In this document: in pieces, positions 6,538-8,069 of the stretch
Numbering within the stretch: the first letter of the stretch is position 1
How the letters are laid out: each line of letters starts with the position of its first letter
NCBI GenBank assembly: GCA_051881075.1
Contig: JBJEPE010000083.1
Coordinates: 1-8,069 of the forward strand
Direction: 5' to 3'
DNA: 8,069 nt
Origin: RUG14223 sp051881075
Lineage (GTDB): Bacteria; Bacillota; Clostridia; Oscillospirales; Acutalibacteraceae
Translations under genes and position numbers: made by a program
Notes under the pieces: model-generated
Told to the model about the DNA's origin: nothing
Databases searched by the model: none
Seen by the model: the letters and a program-made list of their open reading frames with translations, nothing else

Positions 6538-7170
6538 ATGGCTTTTGATTACAAAAAAGAGTACAAAGAATTTTATATGCCGAAGAATAAGCCAAGCATT
6601 GTAAATGTTCCTAAGATGAACTATATAGCCGTTCAAGGAAAGGGCAATCCTAATGATGAAAACGGAGAATATAAGCAATCTATCGGTTTGCTTTACGGCA
6701 TTGCCTTTACAATTAAAATGAGTAAAAAAACCGACCACAGGATCGAGGGCTTCTTCGATTACGTTGTACCGCCGCTGGAGGGCTTTTGGTGGCAGGACGG
6801 TGTACAAGGGATTGATTATTCCGATAAAGACAGCTTCAAGTTTATCTCTGTTATTCGATTGCCTGATTTTGTAACCGAGGATGATTTTTTGTGGGCTGTT
6901 ACAGAGGCAACCAAGAAAAAGAAAACAGATTTTTCAAAGGTTAAATTTTTCAGTTATGATGAGGGACTTTGCGTTCAATGTATGCATATCGGACCGTATG
7001 ACGATGAACCCGCAACCGTTGCATTGATGCACGAATATACCGAGGCAGAGGGATATACCGTTGATATTACTGATAAACGTATGCACCACGAAATATACTT
7101 ATCCGATGCACGAAGGGTTGCGCCTGAAAGGTTGAAAACAGTAATACGCCATCCGATACGAAAGGTGTAA
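6538..7170 (+). CDS. GyrI-like small-molecule-binding domain protein (COG4832-type)
   Basis: The 210-residue product is a stand-alone GyrI-like (SBM/SHS2-fold) protein of the COG4832 type, cytoplasmic, with no signal peptide or DNA-binding domain. Recognisable family segments run the whole length: DYKKEYKEFY (4-13), KGNPNDENGEYKQ (35-47), PPLEGFWW (78-85), HIGPYDDEPAT (150-160), HHEIYLSDARR (183-193) and a final VIRHPI (202-207). The length is normal for the family, so the gene is complete. Related GyrI-like proteins have been reported to hydrolyse cytotoxic cyclopropanoid compounds, and others bind drugs or DNA gyrase. The Trp pair and the Glu of HHEIYL are plausible ligand-site residues, but that is inference. 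The gene is transcribed alone from an extended -10 promoter, diverges from the lipoprotein gene, and ends before a shared bidirectional terminator. A role in tolerance to small toxic molecules is possible; the substrate is unknown. Confidence 0.9.
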   Translation: MAFDYKKEYKEFYMPKNKPSIVNVPKMNYIAVQGKGNPNDENGEYKQSIGLLYGIAFTIKMSKKTDHRIEGFFDYVVPPLEGFWWQDGVQGIDYSDKDSFKFISVIRLPDFVTEDDFLWAVTEATKKKKTDFSKVKFFSYDEGLCVQCMHIGPYDDEPATVALMHEYTEAEGYTVDITDKRMHHEIYLSDARRVAPERLKTVIRHPIRKV

Positions 7171-7192
7171 CTGCGGTATTTCTAATAGATAA

Positions 7193-7321
7193 GATTGTTG
7201 CTTTACAAGTGATATATATGAAATCGAGAATGAGCAATTCGGTGAAGAATGTATGCTTTTAAAAACACCCTTATTTCAGATAACGTTGAGTAAACTTTTT
7301 GAAATCAAGATGATGAAATAA
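7193..7321 (+). other. Short open stretch between gene and terminator, possible gene remnant (uncertain)
   Basis: The 162 bases between the GyrI-like stop and the terminator hold no proper gene. One frame is open for 42 codons to a stop at 7319-7321. Its mid-part, YEIENEQFGEECMLLKTPLF, looks compositionally protein-like, but it has no good start or ribosome site. It may be the tail of a lost gene or chance. Confidence 0.15.
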
Positions 7322-7332
7322 CAAATAAAAAT

Positions 7333-7368
7333 GAGGTACAGACGACTAACGCTTGTACCTCTTTTTTT
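7333..7368 (+). terminator. Bidirectional rho-independent terminator between convergent genes
   Basis: A perfect 8-base stem GAGGTACA (7333-7340) / TGTACCTC (7354-7361) with a 13-base loop is followed by seven T (7362-7368) for the plus strand. On the minus strand the same stem is followed by ATTTTTATTTG, so it can also stop the Na/Pi cotransporter transcript, whose stop codon begins one base after the T-run. Confidence 0.85.
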
Positions 7369-7369
7369 A

Positions 7370-8069
7370 TTATGCTGTTTCAATTAAATTTAAACTGTAT
7401 TTTTTACTGTAAGCTTCAAATCTGTCAATATAATTTTCTCTATCCTTTTTAATATTGCGGAGTGATTCGTGCAAATTAAGATTTCCGAGACTCATATCAA
7501 ATATACAGCCTGCTATATTTGAGCAATGATCTGAAATACGTTCCAGATTAGTCAATAAATCAGACCATACGAAGCCAACCTCAATGCTGCACTTTTCCTG
7601 CTGCAATCGCAGTATATGGTTAGTACGTAGATTTTCCTTAAGGTTGTCAATAACTTGTTCCAGTGGTTCCACAAGCTCCGCAGAGTGAATATCATCGTTA
7701 ATAAATGCGGTTAGAGATAGATCAAGTATTTCGCTTACAGCTTGAGTAAGTACGGTTATCTCTGCTCTTGCTGTTTTAGATAACGTAAGATTCTTTTCTT
7801 TCAATTCTTCTGCGGATTCAACAAGATTAACGGCATGATCTGAAATTCGCTCAAAATCTCCTATTATTTTTAATAGCTTTGCGGCCTCATTACTGTTTTC
7901 GGCACTAATCTGCCGTGTGCTCAATTTTACCAGATACGTACCGAGTATGTCCTCATAATGATCTGTTGTTTCTTCTGATATGCGTACTTCTTCCGCAAGC
8001 TCCGGTGTATATTCGGTTAGAAGATGTATAGAGTTTTTAAGTGCATTAACGGAACAGATTGCCATATCT
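7370..8069 (-). CDS. Na/Pi cotransporter family protein, C-terminal PhoU-like domain (N-terminal part outside window)
   Basis: The frame is open to the right edge: the codon before the Met at 8065 is GAT, not a stop, so that Met is probably internal. The visible 232 residues are the PhoU-like helical tail typical of the NptA-type Na/Pi-cotransporter II family, whose transmembrane transport domain would lie beyond the window. Two copies of the PhoU metal-binding motif are seen, DFERISDH and NLERISDH, 103 residues apart (70-77 and 173-180 counted from the Met). HYEDILGTYLVKLS and VEPLEQVIDNLK are also typical of this tail. The protein would import phosphate with sodium at the membrane, with the PhoU part sensing or regulating on the cytoplasmic side. 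A free-standing PhoU of the Pst system is the alternative, less likely because the pattern matches the transporter tail and the frame stays open. It ends at the shared terminator. Confidence 0.85.
   Translation of the reverse strand, partial: DMAICSVNALKNSIHLLTEYTPELAEEVRISEETTDHYEDILGTYLVKLSTRQISAENSNEAAKLLKIIGDFERISDHAVNLVESAEELKEKNLTLSKTARAEITVLTQAVSEILDLSLTAFINDDIHSAELVEPLEQVIDNLKENLRTNHILRLQQEKCSIEVGFVWSDLLTNLERISDHCSNIAGCIFDMSLGNLNLHESLRNIKKDRENYIDRFEAYSKKYSLNLIETA

Noticed and set aside
6529..6807. 92-codon minus-strand frame opposite the GyrI-like gene
   Set aside because: It is antisense to a full-length, family-typical protein and has no ribosome site.
7370..8065. Treating the Met at 8065 as the start of a free-standing PhoU
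   Set aside because: The preceding codon is sense and the window ends 4 bases upstream. The sequence matches the tail of Na/Pi cotransporters, so the gene most likely extends beyond the edge.

Overview
The window looks like a stretch of chromosome from a low-GC, Gram-positive anaerobe of the Clostridia, most likely an Oscillospiraceae/Ruminococcaceae-type gut or rumen bacterium. This rests on protein character: a SpaA/DUF11-style giant surface protein, a single-span Gram-positive signal peptidase I, a Ser/Thr-linker lipoprotein, a GyrI-like protein and a PhoU-tailed Na/Pi cotransporter. It also rests on the AGGAGG-type ribosome sites. The taxonomic call is an inference from family resemblance, not a search result.

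Left part (1-4198, minus strand, about 45-47% GC in sampled lines): a two-gene operon read right to left. The first gene is a catalytically intact type I signal peptidase. Eighteen bases downstream begins a very large cell-surface protein, open for 1196 codons to the left window edge with no stop. It has a basic N-tail, one membrane segment, an adhesin-like first domain and then successive DUF11-like beta domains. Its C-terminus, any sortase signal and any sortase gene lie outside the window. The pairing suggests a dedicated peptidase for exporting a pilin- or adhesin-like surface protein. A near-perfect palindrome sits in the leader of this operon.

Middle (4199-5107): about 900 bases of very A+T-rich DNA (20% GC in a sampled line) with no convincing gene. 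It holds two AT-rich inverted repeats, a few short open stretches that may be a decayed gene, and the terminator of the next gene to the right.

Right part (5108-8069, about 35-45% GC): a minus-strand lipoprotein of unknown function with an excellent sigma-A promoter and its own terminator. Divergent from it is a plus-strand GyrI-like small-molecule-binding protein. Convergent with that is the C-terminal PhoU-like part of a Na/Pi cotransporter entering from the right edge. The last two genes share a bidirectional hairpin terminator. These three genes look like independent units rather than one pathway. No CRISPR, tRNA, rRNA or insertion sequence was seen.
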